A stretch of 64,000 nucleotides of DNA from Xylogone sp. PMI_703 (GCA_021399445.1 JAJTUQ010000001.1:2108001-2172000); one strand, 5' to 3'. Shown: positions 34,445-46,400, counted from the first letter of the stretch. Notes: generated by a model not told the origin, from the sequence alone. Translations and numbers: made by a program.

Positions 34445-36073
34445 TCACTCTAAGAAACCCCACAAATTATTCAAGCTCTCCGCCAACGCCGGATGAGCCC
34501 ACACCGCATCCCTCAAAACCTCCCACCTCACCTTCCCCAGCATAGCCATCTGCACGATACTCATGACCTCCCCGCCCTCAAGCCCCAGACATGTAAACCC
34601 CAGTATCAGCCCCGTCTCGGAATCCATAACCGCCTTCATCATCCCACGGGTCTCGTCCGTTTCCAGCGCCCGCGCTACGTACGACATGGGCATCTTGGCG
34701 GTCTTGATGCGTGTCTTGTCGGATGGATAGAGAGCGCGGGCTTCGTGCTCGTGCAGGCCGATGTGTCCTAGTTGTGGATCCGTGTAGACTACGTAGGGGA
34801 GGAGGCGGGATGTGGTGGAGAGGCGGGTCGATGGGTCTGGGAGTGGAGGCAAGGCGGGTTTTGTTGCTGTGGAAGATTGGGAGGCGGAGAGTGATGGGAT
34901 GGTTAGGAGGTTGTGTTTCAGGATTCGGTAGTCATCGTAGGAGATATGTGTGAATGCTGGTGGGCCCTTGACGTCTCCGAGGACGTAGATGTTGGGGACG
35001 TTGGTTTCGAGGTATTCGTTGCTGACTATGTAACCCCTTGGCGTAGTTGATACGCCAGCGTTGTGGAGGTCGAGTTGTTCAGTATTGGGTATACGGCCTG
35101 CTGCTGCGAGGATATGGGTTCCTGTGACTGTTTTCTCTTCCTTGGATGAACCATCTGCAGCGGTAGTGTAGAATTTGAGATCGAAATAGCCTTCTCCTTT
35201 ACTTGACGATTTGGAGATACTGGTAGCTGTTGAGTTTAGATGCACTGCTAGACCATCTTCTGTGAGAACATCTGCTAGGCAACTTGCAATCTCTGGATCT
35301 TCTCGTCCTACGAGCTGCTTTGCTCGTTGGATAATCGTGACGTTGGCCCCCAGACGACGGAACAACTGGGCGAATTCACAGCCCACATATCCTCCTCCAA
35401 GAACAACTAGATGCTCTGGAACCTCACCCAGCTCCATAACTGACGTTGAATTTAAAATCCTCTTCGGATCAATCTCTTCCAGGCCAGACAGTTTGGGAGG
35501 TGCTGGCCGTTCCCCAGTGTTGATGAATATCTTCTCTCCCTCAACAACCTTCTCACCACCTTCATTAAGTTTGACCTTGATTTTTTTTGCGTCAAGGAAA
35601 CTTGCCGTGCCCTTCAAAATGTCAACTCCAGCTTTATTCACCCGATTTTCACTTCCGCCACTAAAGCTCTTTACAATATCTCTCTTTCGCTGTCTCACTT
35701 TCTCCATATCGACGGCGAGATCATTAACGCCACCTTTGGAACCTGAAGTGTGTATACCGTAATCCTGCCCCCGCCGAGTAAGATACGCGACTCTTCCAGA
35801 AGCAATGAGTGTTTTAGTTGGAGTACATCCTTCATTCACGCAGCACCCGCCGATGTGAGAGCTCTCGATCAGAGCTGTTCGGTGCCCTGCTTGGGCAAAG
35901 GTTGTGGAAAGAGGAGTTCCGCCTTGGCCAGAGCCAATGATTATGGCGTCATATTTTATTGTTGAGCTTGTCATTGTTGAATAAAATAGGGCAATTGGAG
36001 ATGAAAATCTTGAAAAACGGGTATGGATTGTTTTTTGGATGTGGAGGGCAATTGAGGCAGTGCGGGGTATCAT
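34445..36073 (-). CDS. Pyridine nucleotide-disulfide oxidoreductase, mercuric-reductase-like
   Basis: Intronless FAD enzyme of the class I disulfide oxidoreductases (lipoamide dehydrogenase, glutathione and mercuric reductases), 542 aa from the ATG at 36073. The FAD motif is IIGSGQGGTPLS and the active disulfide is GGCCVNEGCTPTK, with the extra cysteine next to the first catalytic one. The NAD(P) motif is VVLGGGYVGCEFAQLF, the second FAD motif is IYVLGDVKGPPAFTH, and the C-terminal helix is WAHPALAESLNNLW. The usual C-terminal HxxxxE is modified. The N-terminus (MIPRTASIALHIQKT) is basic and could be a mitochondrial presequence; a second start at 35974 (MTSSTIKYDA) would give a cytosolic form. 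Substrate is unknown; fungal members are often annotated as mercuric reductases without proof. Confidence 0.87.
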   Translation of the reverse strand: MIPRTASIALHIQKTIHTRFSRFSSPIALFYSTMTSSTIKYDAIIIGSGQGGTPLSTTFAQAGHRTALIESSHIGGCCVNEGCTPTKTLIASGRVAYLTRRGQDYGIHTSGSKGGVNDLAVDMEKVRQRKRDIVKSFSGGSENRVNKAGVDILKGTASFLDAKKIKVKLNEGGEKVVEGEKIFINTGERPAPPKLSGLEEIDPKRILNSTSVMELGEVPEHLVVLGGGYVGCEFAQLFRRLGANVTIIQRAKQLVGREDPEIASCLADVLTEDGLAVHLNSTATSISKSSSKGEGYFDLKFYTTAADGSSKEEKTVTGTHILAAAGRIPNTEQLDLHNAGVSTTPRGYIVSNEYLETNVPNIYVLGDVKGPPAFTHISYDDYRILKHNLLTIPSLSASQSSTATKPALPPLPDPSTRLSTTSRLLPYVVYTDPQLGHIGLHEHEARALYPSDKTRIKTAKMPMSYVARALETDETRGMMKAVMDSETGLILGFTCLGLEGGEVMSIVQMAMLGKVRWEVLRDAVWAHPALAESLNNLWGFLE

Positions 36074-36606
36074 GAATAATAGCAAGCAGACCAATTGAAA
36101 GGTTCAGAGAATGAACCTTTATATTTTGAACTGAGTGATCATAAAATTCGAGTTATATTTTTATTTTTAATGTGGAAACTTATTTATATACGTTGAGATG
36201 ATGTGGTGTTATCGAGGGGCCTTGGAGCTCTCTAGCTATCAAGCTATGGTGGGTCCTGAATAATCACCCCGCATCACAGGGCGGTCTAACCTAGCAGAAC
36301 CACCAAGTACCCCTCCTTTGTGTGAGGGCTTTCAATTCTACTGATACTCAAGGACAGGATATCTCACAATCAAAAATCAGCAATATTTAAAATAGCAAAT
36401 TTATTGGAAAGCTAACTAATCTGACATGTAATTAAAAGTAGACATGTTCGTTGGGATAGGGACCTCAGCACCTCAGCTTATTCAGCGATAACGCACATAA
36501 GCAAGAGGGAACATGTAAGAAAAGGGTAATGGACACTGACAACTTATCAAGTTTCATATAGAACTTTGAAGAGTGATTATTGGAAGAGAGATACCAGTGG
36601 AAGGAT
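36074..36606. other. Spacer between minus-strand genes
   Basis: Upstream region of the flavoprotein gene and 3' flank of the DUF7371-type gene. Strongly AT-rich around 36130-36190. No gene seen. Confidence 0.5.
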
Positions 36607-38589
36607 CTAATTCTTGCGACAGAGTTGTGCCTTGCATGAATTGTCATACCAACCAAGCTTCAGGTCATCCATCCACCAGACTACTGGAGATCCTGCAACC
36701 GTGGCATTGATCTGGATGGAGCTAAGTGATTTGAAGCTTCCATCAAGAATAACCTTGTTGAGGGCACAATTAGCTGGCTCAGCGCAGGCCGGAATGGAGA
36801 TATGCTGGGCAGCAACAGTAAACTTGGATCTCGTGACGGCGCTGTATTGGTATCCGGTGAAGACGATATCGCAAGCAGAATCGATAGAATTGCAACCAAA
36901 GGAGGCACCATAGGCGTTGAAATTATAGCAACCGGAGATTCCATCTGCATTGTAGATTTGTCCCGTTGTGATGGATTGTTGAGCAGCAGTTGCATTGGCG
37001 CTATAAGGAGTAAATTCAGCCATCTGTCTTCCCGATGATGGTAGATAAGGGGCGGTAGGTGGAGGAACAACTACAAATCCATTTGTGAATCCGAATCTGT
37101 GATATGGATTGAAAATTGGTGCTGGCTTGGCATTGTAGTTCTGGATATTAGACGGCAGATGGGCATCATCAAACTAAAAACATATTAATATATAGTAAAA
37201 TAATGAATGCATCTACTCACGTTAAGCGTAACTCGGCTTGTTCTCCACAAACTGATTGAGTGCTGGTCGATGGGGAAGCTGAAGTAGTATTGGGAGATGA
37301 AATGATGGGTGGAGTCAACTGGCCATATCCTGCATATGAGCTGCTTGAAGTTGTGGGACCACTAGAGATGATATTTGTAGTGGATGGAGCTGGGGAGGTA
37401 ATGTTGGATCCAATAACCGAAAGGTAAGTAGAAGCAGTTGGTAGAGGATATGATACAGAGCCGATTGAACCAGAAGTTTGAGAAGTGACGTATACACTGG
37501 AGGTTCCATTATAGCCGTGAGTGTAATATGAACCGTAAGTCGTAGATGCTGTAAGGGTGCAAGATTTTCCAGCGTTTGTAGTCAGATCAATGAAGGCTGA
37601 TGAGGTCGGTGAAGATGAAAAGTGAGTAGCAGTGTCGACCGAGAGAGGAACATTATTCGAAGTAGTTGTCGTAGAGGTTGTATTGAGGGGGACGGGGGTA
37701 GTAGTGGTGTTATATGGCGTAGTATGAATACCTGTTTCAGCAAGAGTCTCCGTGACAGTCGTAGTAGATGTTCCGCTCAAAATGAAAACAGTTGTGGTCT
37801 CTGGAGCTTCAGTAGTGACCTGAGGAAGGCTAGGAGCAGTTTGAGTTGAGAGGCTTCCTGATGAGAGGCCTACAACGCTATTGATTGGTAGAGTCTCCGT
37901 GATGGTATAATACTTAGTAGTATAAATTGTCTCTCTCGTTGTCCAGGTGGACATTTCCGTGGTTAAAGACTCCAGTGTGGTCGCTGCTAGACTCGGAGAG
38001 GTAGCAGTTTGAGTTGTTGAGGCCTGGATAACAGTATATTCAATTGTGACGTAGACGGTGCTGGTTTCTGTCATTGTAGGCAACTCGGTTGTTTGACAAG
38101 TGGCAGAGGGTAATGGTACAACGGTCTCAGTGAGAGTCTGAATGACAAATGGCTCAGATACAGACTCAGAAGCAGAAGCACCGGCTTCCGTGGAAGAGAC
38201 CTGGTTAGTGGAGACATCTGATGAATAAATTGTTTCAGTCTCAGTAAACAGGGTGGTGACGGTGCTGGTAAGAGTAGTGTAACCGGTTAGTGTCGTCATG
38301 TTTGAAAACAGACCAGAGACAGTGGAGAGGCCAGAGGAATAAACAGAGAACGTGACAGAACCGAAGGAAGAGACTGAAGACGAAGTAGCTGGACAGTCAT
38401 CGACTGTAACGTATACAGTTCCAGCTGCAACGCTCGAGACATTGTAGTATGGTCCACTCGTAGATATTAGTGGTGGACTGAAGGTATTTTGGGCTCTGAA
38501 ACTTACTGTGCTTGAATCGGAGCAGCTGTTGTAGTCATGGATACCAGCCACAGGGCCGCAACGACCAGGTTGAACTTGAACGTGATCAT
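36607..38589 (-). CDS. Secreted Ser/Thr-rich protein with DUF7371-type C-terminal domain (three exons; frame problem at last junction)
   Basis: Exon 1 (38507-38589) encodes a signal peptide starting MITFKFNLVVAALWLVS. A 50-bp intron leads to exon 2 (37221-38456), which codes about 410 residues of Ser/Thr-rich sequence full of TVYVT, TVTTLFTET and TETLP-like units and ends CGEQAELRL. Exon 3 (36607-37173) codes FDDAHLPSN, NPYHRFGFTNGFV, several cysteines, VVWWMDDLKLGW and the end AQLCRKN, which matches the C-terminal domain of DUF7371-type fungal surface proteins. The only good splice (GTGAGT at 37220, TTTAG ending at 37174) joins the two out of frame by one base: exon 2 ends in phase 2, exon 3 needs phase 0. 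Read as joined, it stops after about 30 codons. Possible causes are a one-base sequence error, a real lesion, or an unusual splice. Confidence 0.7.
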
Positions 38590-39910
38590 TTCGAATCAGT
38601 GAGTACGCTGAATGAGTGAATTGAATATTGGAATGTCAAATAAACGGAGGCTTGTCGCTCGTTTTATCAGTGAATGAAGTGACAAAAGAGTGTATTGGTC
38701 GGAAGGGAAGAGTATTGATGAATTGAAGGAGAAGTGTGTGTGGGGAGTTAGAGAGGAGTCAGGTCGGTGGCCCTAGATCGCTATCACACCATACTCATTC
38801 TCGCTATGCAGTCTGTCGTTGTATGCAGAGAGAAAGCGCAGAGAAGAAGATAGGAAGATAAGTAGTCCTATTTTAACGTTCCATGAAATTTTAGGACCCG
38901 TGGCGGTCACACTGATCTATGCTCTCTTTTCTGTATTGCTAAAAGCGTATACATGCACATTGCTAATCAGGAGGCACGCTATCACCAAGCTGGCTTGAAT
39001 TGAGAGGGCAGTATGCTGGGAATATGGGCTTAAATAAAACTTACATGCAATATCATTAGCATCCGTTAGGTTCGATATAAAGAATAAAATAATAATGGGA
39101 AAAGTATTCTTATATACTCTACCACATCCGGAATGGAAAACAGGCATCGATGAGACAGATATAAAAAGAGAAAATGGAGAAGCTAAATATTATCTAAGAT
39201 TATACAAACCATCGAATCGAAGTAACATCGTAGCCATTCCTCACCTGTAGAAAATTTTGATAACCAAGTTTGTTGTTCTAGACTTAAACTTATTCTTCCC
39301 AGCCGCAATACGTATCCAAGCAAGGCTAGTAGTATTAAACAATGAGAATGCCGAAGTCTTAGAAGATAGAGATACTCAGCGACAGTAGAATATGATCAAC
39401 ATGGAAAATGGCGTGGAAAGCTGCATATATGTTTATGTCTTGATGCAGACTCCGAATAGGTCATGGAATGACCAAGTTATTTTGAGAGAACTGCCGTAAT
39501 AGAAGCTCTACATATGATTAGCCGCCGTCATGAAGCTAAGTAGAATAACGCTCATATGTTTGTGTATGCGACCGTGTTCTGAGCACTTCCGATTCACTCG
39601 AGGCCTCAGTTAGTAACAGCCATGCTTAGAGAAAATCTCCATGTGAAGTCGTAGATAGCTGTTGTAACTGGTAGCGAGGCTGGCTATATGACGGCTGGGT
39701 GGCTCTCGTCTAGATGAGTATTGAGCGGGGATATGCTCAGTATTTAGGTAGGGTAATAGGCTTGTGCAGCTGTGGCGTCGGCCCTGCAAGCCGACTGGAT
39801 GACGAATGCAGCTGAGTGCGTCATTCCGCTAGGCTGCTAGATTAGGTATCGACCTTATAAACACCAGCTATGGACGTGTCCCACTGCTTTACATAGAGAA
39901 GCACGAGAGG
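38590..39910. other. 1.3-kb divergent upstream region
   Basis: Lies between the starts of the DUF7371-type gene (minus) and the Lds2-like gene (plus). AT-rich in 38900-39500. A 76-codon minus-strand frame at 38917-39147 has a hydrophobic stretch but no supporting context. No RNA gene recognised. Confidence 0.5.
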
Positions 39911-40877
39911 ATGCCAGCCCCGATCGCAGAAATGGCAGATACACGCATAAACGCCGCGCGGGCTCTACAGCCTATTAGAAGGGTTGTCGGCGCATCATGG
40001 CTGTATCCATTTAAAGGCATCTGGTACTTTTGCCAGCATCGAGAGTTTTGGCCACTCTTTGGTAGAAGGCTGATACCATTGACTATTACTTCTATCCTAG
40101 TCCTTGGATTTTTGTTCGTCTTTACTTATCTGCCCCAAGTCGCCTTTCTGGCCATATTCCACGGTCCTGGGGCCTGGTTCAACGCAGTCTTCCTAGTACT
40201 AGGAGAAGGCCAAGTGGTGATTGCGCTTCTCTTCGAAGCTCTTCTGGTGGACGAGACACTTGTGGATGTATTTGATGTATGGTATCCCTACACTCCAACA
40301 AGAAATCCAAACTAATACTGTCCTCTAAAGGCAACTCTTATCCGTGAAGGCTTGGTGGATCTAGTTTCTCCATCTCGTATTCTTCATCATGATGCGCCAA
40401 ACTCGGTGAAGATGCTGGGCAAGCCTACAACATCTGCTGTCTATGCTCCTTTCTCTTTCTGCCAGATTATTGAATTCATTTTCGCTCTGCCGCTCAATTT
40501 AATCCCTGTGGTTGGAACACCGGCCTTTCTCATCATTACCGGTGCGCGAGCCGGGCCCTTCCACCATTGGAGATATTTCAAGCTGCGTGGCATCACGAAG
40601 AAAGAGCGCCAAAATGAGATTAAACAAAGGCGTGCAAAATACACATGGTCCATCTACCTCACACTCTTTTTGAGAATCCTACTAACAATCTTACAGGTTT
40701 GGAACTGTATCTCTCATCTTGCAGCTTGTACCAGTCCTTTCAATGTTCTTTCTCTTGACCTCGGCCGCTGGCTCAGCATTATGGGCCGTAAAGTTAGAAG
40801 AACAGAAGAGGCTGATTGAAGAAGCACCTGTGGTCGATGTGGAAGCACCACCTGCGTACACTGACAATCCAAGGTAG
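39911..40877 (+). CDS. Membrane protein of the Lds2/Rrt8 (EI24-like) family (three exons)
   Basis: Predicted 287 aa integral membrane protein resembling yeast Lds1, Lds2 and Rrt8, which sit on lipid droplets and help build the outer spore wall. Exons are 39911-40276, 40331-40647 and 40697-40877. Features are an N-terminal WLYPFKGIWYF, a hydrophobic pair around LTITSILVLGFLFVFTYLP and ALLFEALLVDE, a middle FIFALPLNLIPVVGTPAF segment, and RAGPFHHWRYFKLRG before the last helix. Exon 3 supplies VSLILQLVPVLSMFFLLT and a short acidic tail with PPAY, a possible WW-domain or ubiquitin-ligase motif. The second intron has an unusual donor, GTCCAT, but a perfect branch TACTAAC and keeps the frame. Role in spores is by family only. 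Confidence 0.78.
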
Positions 40878-41618
40878 ACGGAGAATGGCAGTCATATATC
40901 TGAAGTGGGCGGACTTCAATTATACGGCACGTTAACCATATGCAGGGAGTCATAAAGCTCATTTCTGCGTCGTATATGTACAAAACGACTGTGGGATATG
41001 TTTTCTTGGGCATACACAGCACTGCAACACCATGAGATCGGGGACCCAAGATTATCTAGAATAGATTCCTTTTTTCCTTGTGGTATTTGGTCTTGTTATA
41101 GATAATATTTGTATATAATTCTAAGCATAGCACGTTACTATACCCCTAGGGAGCTCACAGGGCAACAGCCCTCAGGACGCAAACAATGATCATCATCAAC
41201 AGACATCAAACCAAATAAGAGCATTCCAATAAATTCTGGACTCAACAAACTTGACTGTAAAGTCTCATGGTTCAAAAAGTTTGCGGCTCTTTGCCGGTTC
41301 ATCTTTGCTAATTGAATTTGAATTAATTACTGACCTCGGCTTTATCAACAAAGGCGTTCTTCACATGCTGAAATGCTCAATAAAGCAGCAACCAGGGGAG
41401 CTGCAGGCTCCTAGCCCTATTCGGCAAGGCTCCTACACGGAAGCTTTTGCAGGGGATTGGGGTCAGTGCACGAAAGTGTCCTGAACCTCGAGCTTCAATA
41501 TACCGAATGCGAGCTCACCAGCAGATATGCTGCTAGCAGTATCTTAGAGGCTTGCTTTGCTTCAATTAACTTTATACTATTCTGTGTCTCGATGTAGAGT
41601 GCTTTCAAGGTCGTCAAG
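40878..41618. other. Intergenic, upstream of COG5
   Basis: 740 bp of 3' flank of the Lds2-like gene and upstream DNA of the COG5-like gene. Short frames up to 111 codons lack domains; the longest (40714-41049, minus) is mainly antisense to the last exon. Confidence 0.5.
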
Positions 41619-42986
41619 ATGACTACAGCAGAGGATGACGCCTCTTACATTGACTACGACACCTTCCTCGACCCCTCCTTCTCCGCCGCGACCTTCGCAA
41701 ACACCCTCGTCCTAGGCACAAACAACCCGAGCGACACTCCTCTGGACCTAACAACACCTCTTTCTCGAGTCCTTTTTGACGCCCAGGAAATAAATACACA
41801 TATAGATACTCTTACCACGACTAATGCCTTACCACTTCTCGCACACACTCAAGAACAAACATCCTCTAGTAAGAGGATAGTACAGGAGGTAGACGCACAG
41901 GTTGCTAGTTTGAATGACAACTATAAGAGATTAGAAAAGGAAGTTCTGGTTCGCTATGAGACCGCCGAGGAAGTGAGAGCTGTTGCGGAGAGGTTATGGG
42001 AGACGGTACGGCTGGGAAGGGCTGTTGGACGGTGTTTACAGTTAGGACGACAGCTCGAGGTTCAGATGTCAGAAATCACTGGTTCCAGCGGTGCAGGCAA
42101 GGGACAATCTCAAACAGGTCCTAGAGATGACCACCGTGCCTTGATACGCTCCGCGAACACTCTACTTACTCTCCGAGAGCTATTTTCTAAGTCTAATCCC
42201 GGTGAGGAGGGAGAAGGTCTTGATAAAATCAATGTCATATCCGCATTACGAACAACTGTAGTCGCACAAGCGGAACGGGTTGTCTTATCGAAAGCTCAGC
42301 AGATCGTTAGAGAATTCTCTATGAGTAGCCTCTCACCAACTAATGCAAGCGCTGCACCAACATACAACCAGGCGACTGAGACGAGATCCCGAACTACTTC
42401 CGCTGTTCTGACCCTCTACTTACTTTCCCCTTTACCTGTTAAGCATCAGAAATGGGAACCCGAGTTATTAATAAATGCATTACAAGAATATCTCCGTGCA
42501 CAACTTTCTTCATCCTTGGCATCCCTAGCCCGCGCTCTTGCGGCGCTGCCCACCTTGGAACGCACAACTCTCGAGGTTTCTGCTCGTTGTCAAAATATTC
42601 TTGCACTAGAAACTCTGCTTTCTTCTCTTACACCTCCAACACATCCCCTCCTTCAGAGTTCCACAAGCACATTTATACCACCACCAAACCTCTTACAACC
42701 ACTACTAGCAAGCCTAGAGACTGGCTCGTTGCCCAGTTACTTCTGGCGATCTTTAGCCGGAAATCTTACCAACAAAGTTCAAGACATCATGATTAAGGGA
42801 GGGTTGAATGCTAGAACTTTAAAGAGTAATCGGAATGCAGTGAGAGATTTGGTCAGGGAGTGTGTTATTAAAGGATGCACTGCTCCTGCTGGTATAGGGG
42901 GAGGAAAGGAAAAGAAGGGAGAGAGCGCTTGGGAAAGAGAGGTTGCGGTAATGGTTGGGAGCGTTATGGGCCCACTGGGCCGATAA
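41619..42986 (+). CDS. COG5: Conserved oligomeric Golgi complex subunit 5
   Basis: Subunit of the COG tether that captures vesicles returning to and within the Golgi. Single exon, 455 aa, starting at the ATG at 41619. The start MTTAEDDASYIDYDTFLDP and the following FANTLVLGTNNPSDTPLDL match the beginning of the COG5 N-terminal domain. Next comes a long helical, coiled-coil-like stretch (VDAQVASLNDNYKRLEKEVL; RAVAERLWETVRLGRAVGRC) and the later region NVISALRTTVVAQAERVVL. The length fits filamentous-fungal COG5, which is shorter than the human protein. The C-terminus is a Gly/Lys patch (GIGGGKEKKGE) then VAVMVGSVMGPLGR. Assignment rests on recall of the family; there is no catalytic motif to check. 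Confidence 0.82.
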   Translation: MTTAEDDASYIDYDTFLDPSFSAATFANTLVLGTNNPSDTPLDLTTPLSRVLFDAQEINTHIDTLTTTNALPLLAHTQEQTSSSKRIVQEVDAQVASLNDNYKRLEKEVLVRYETAEEVRAVAERLWETVRLGRAVGRCLQLGRQLEVQMSEITGSSGAGKGQSQTGPRDDHRALIRSANTLLTLRELFSKSNPGEEGEGLDKINVISALRTTVVAQAERVVLSKAQQIVREFSMSSLSPTNASAAPTYNQATETRSRTTSAVLTLYLLSPLPVKHQKWEPELLINALQEYLRAQLSSSLASLARALAALPTLERTTLEVSARCQNILALETLLSSLTPPTHPLLQSSTSTFIPPPNLLQPLLASLETGSLPSYFWRSLAGNLTNKVQDIMIKGGLNARTLKSNRNAVRDLVRECVIKGCTAPAGIGGGKEKKGESAWEREVAVMVGSVMGPLGR

Positions 42987-43405
42987 CATATCGACTTGGC
43001 TACAGTAGAGCCGAGATACTATGTTGAGACAGCTAGGCAGTGGTTAATAATAGCCACTCTGCCGTCTGTCTATTGATACAAAAGAAATGATAGATTTATA
43101 CGATATAGCATATATTTATACGACTACCGATATGACCTTACCTTAAAAGGAAGGCTTGCAATATGACATCTTCTTATATAGTTTTGGTTTTCCTATACTT
43201 CCCTTCAGGAACTATAATGATATCCTTAAGGCGAGAAAAGCGCCGCTGAAGGCTAGCTCTGTTAGGGCCCAGTACTGTATGGGGTAGGGGCGCTGTTGCA
43301 TTGCCGTTGCTATTGCCCGTAAGCGGAGTGCGGGGAGCGCTATCGTACTGTTATCTGATATCTCCGCACGATCTTCTTCTCACCATCCAAGTAAGATTTT
43401 ACAAG
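42987..43405. promoter_or_regulatory. Spacer upstream of the heavy-metal ATPase gene
   Basis: About 420 bp of 3' flank of COG5 and promoter of the P1B ATPase gene. A GTAAG-like leader donor may exist near 43391, but no leader intron is needed. I see no clear copper- or cadmium-response element by eye. Confidence 0.45.
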
Positions 43406-46400
43406 ATGGGTTGTTGCTCCAAAGAGGATCCCATAGCACAGAAATGTTGTGGGGATGATGATGATACCAGTTCCATCGATACTTGCTGCAAGGATGACGA
43501 CAAGAAACAGAGCACAGATTGTACTGAGCCTAAAGGAACATCTTCTGCTATTCCATTTGATACCGACGAGAAGGATAGCTGTTCCACGTTAGACTGCTGT
43601 GGATCAGTTAAAGAAGATGAGGATTGCTGCAGCGAGAGCTGTGCAGAAAGACTCGCTGCTATTGAATGTAAAGAAAAGTGTTGCGATAGCAAAGATGGTA
43701 GGTGAAGTGGAAGCGTCGGCCTTATTGACCGACTTTTGACAAGAGCCTTGGAAGCTATCTACTAACCACATCCTAGCAGATTCTGTTCCCACCGATAGTT
43801 GCGAAACCCCATGCAAAAATTACTGTTGCTCTGTCAAAACTGAAGGCAGTTCCATGTTCTTGGACACAAAGAATGAGAACAGCTCTCGCAGTAAACCCAC
43901 TAGCAAACCATGCGAAAGCCATTTGCGTTCTGCATTGGATCGATATAGAAGCCAGCTCAGATTAGCTAGCTGCTTTTGTAGAAATGTGTTTGAAAAGCCA
44001 ATTGATCGCTGCTGCAAGAGGCTGAAAAGTGAAGGTGTGAAGAGTCGAAGCCTGGAGAAGTTCAATGCCGCGAAGAGTAGCGGTTACTCCACCCCTTTAA
44101 GAACAAATCATGCCAATCTACAGCAAACTGTGGCATTTAGAAATGTGAAGACTATCAAGGAAGGTAATAGCTGCTCTTCACAGAGGGTTAATTCGAATGA
44201 CAGCTGCTGCACTAAGAGTGGTACTTCGTCTGGAGAGAGCTGTTGCAAGAAGAGAATCGCTTATGAAAATCCAAAGACCGGCTACGGCAAAAAAGAGCCT
44301 GGGAAGAATGATTGCTCTAGTGGCTGCTGTAGTGATGAGATAAGCCGCCTCTCTGTGGACAGTTGTTGCAAAAAAGATGTTAAGAACATCATATCCCCTA
44401 CAGAAAGCTGCTATAAGGGAGGGTCTAAAAATAAAGAGTGTTCTGAAGATGACTGCTGCAAGGAAGGGACTGGATGTTGTGGTGATAGCTGCTGTGGAGA
44501 GGAACACGAAGATAATGAATCTTCTAAAGACTGCTGCTGCAAGGAAGGAATACAAAAGGCCGATTGTTCTGATGACGATTGTTGCAAATCGGCACCTATA
44601 AGCACTACCAAAGATGATTATCCCGCCTCTACTGTTGATGAAGAACGCGGATTAGATCTTGATCACATGTCACTTAGCATCGATGGTATGACTTGTACTG
44701 GGTGTGCTAAAAAGGTTCAACGAACGCTCCAGTCAATCTCAGAAGTGCTTAACATTCATGTTAGCTTCACTACTGGCACAGCTGACTTCGATCTTAAGCA
44801 AGATGGGGTAGCCTCAATGTCTGATGTTGTGAGTTTGCTTGAACGACAGACTGGTTTTAAGTTTGCAAAGATTGGGAACAACGATCAGTATATCGATTTT
44901 CTCACTAGCCGTCAATCAGCAAAGACTATCATTGAGGATCCGCCGATTGGAGTCAAGTCAGTCGAGATGTTTACTAAGAATACTCTTCGAATCACTTATG
45001 ATGCTTCGGTTATAGGGGCAAGGGATCTTTTATCAGCTTTAGGTGGCCTGGTGCAAGGTCTTGCTCCCCCTCCAGCAAATGTTTCTCTTGAACAAAGCAA
45101 AAGGCGCCTATACAAGCTATTAATTGCAACTATCCTATCCGCGGTATGCACCATTCCGGTGGTCGTGTTAGCCTGGGCATCAACTCCTGTGAGCAAGAAG
45201 ACATCTGCAATAATCTCCATCTCTTTAGCTACCATTGTGCAAGCGATTGCTATTCCAGAGTTCTATAAGCCAGCTCTTACTTCTCTGTTCCATTACGGTA
45301 TGATCGAAATGGATATGCTCGTGGTGATGAGCATCAGTGCTGCTTACGGGTATTCGGTCATTGCATTCGGCTTCCTCTTCGGCGGAAAGCCTCTAGAGAC
45401 TGAGTCGTTCTTCGAAACAAGCACTCTGCTAATCACTCTAGTGTTACTAGGTAGGCTTGTCACCTCTTTTGCACGAGTAAGAGCTATTGCAGCAGTATCC
45501 CTGCATTCGTTCCAGGCCAGAAAGGCACTGCTCTTGGATGAGAACAATAACACAAGCGAAATTGATCCCCGTCTGTTACAACAAGGTGATACGTTCATGG
45601 TGATGCCACACTCTCAGATACCGACAGATGGAAAAGTGATCGATGGTACAAGTGAAGTTGATGAGTCGTTGTTAACTGGCGAAAACTTGCCTATTACAAA
45701 GAAGCCTGGGTCTATTGTTTTGGCAGGCACAATGAATGGCGAAGGTATACTGCGAGTTCTACTCACACGCCTCCCGGGTAACAATACTATAAGTGAAATT
45801 GGGAATCTGGTGGACCAAGCTGCCAAGACGAAGCCCCGGTCACAAGATCTAGCGGATAAACTGTCACGATATTTTATTCCGTTGATACTAGGTGTTTCGA
45901 TAGTAGTTTTTTCGATCTGGGTGGCGGTCTGTCTCCGAGTTCGGGACAAAGATACTGGAGATTCAATAGTCACTGCAATAACCTATGCTATCGCTGTCTT
46001 GGCTATATCGTGTCCATGTGCTCTGGGGCTGGCAGTACCCATGGTTTATGTTGTTGCCGGAGGCGTCTCTGCTCGCCAAGGAATTATCGTCAAATCGTCG
46101 GAGACACTTGAGAGTGCGTCTCGCGTTACAGATGTTCTTTTTGACAAAACCGGGACCATCACCACAGGCGAGCTTGAAGTCGTTGCTGAGCATATTCTAG
46201 ACCAGGACACGAATACTATCGTTGGAATCATATTGACAATGGTGGGAGCTACGCAACATCCTGTCTCCCAAGCTATTTTAAAGCATATCAAAAGCTCTGT
46301 GATTTTGGCTCCCACTCCTTTACAAGAAGCTCGCTCCATCCCCGGTTGTGGTATTCTTGCCAGACTCGGTTCATCCGAGATAAAAGCTGGAAACGCCTAT

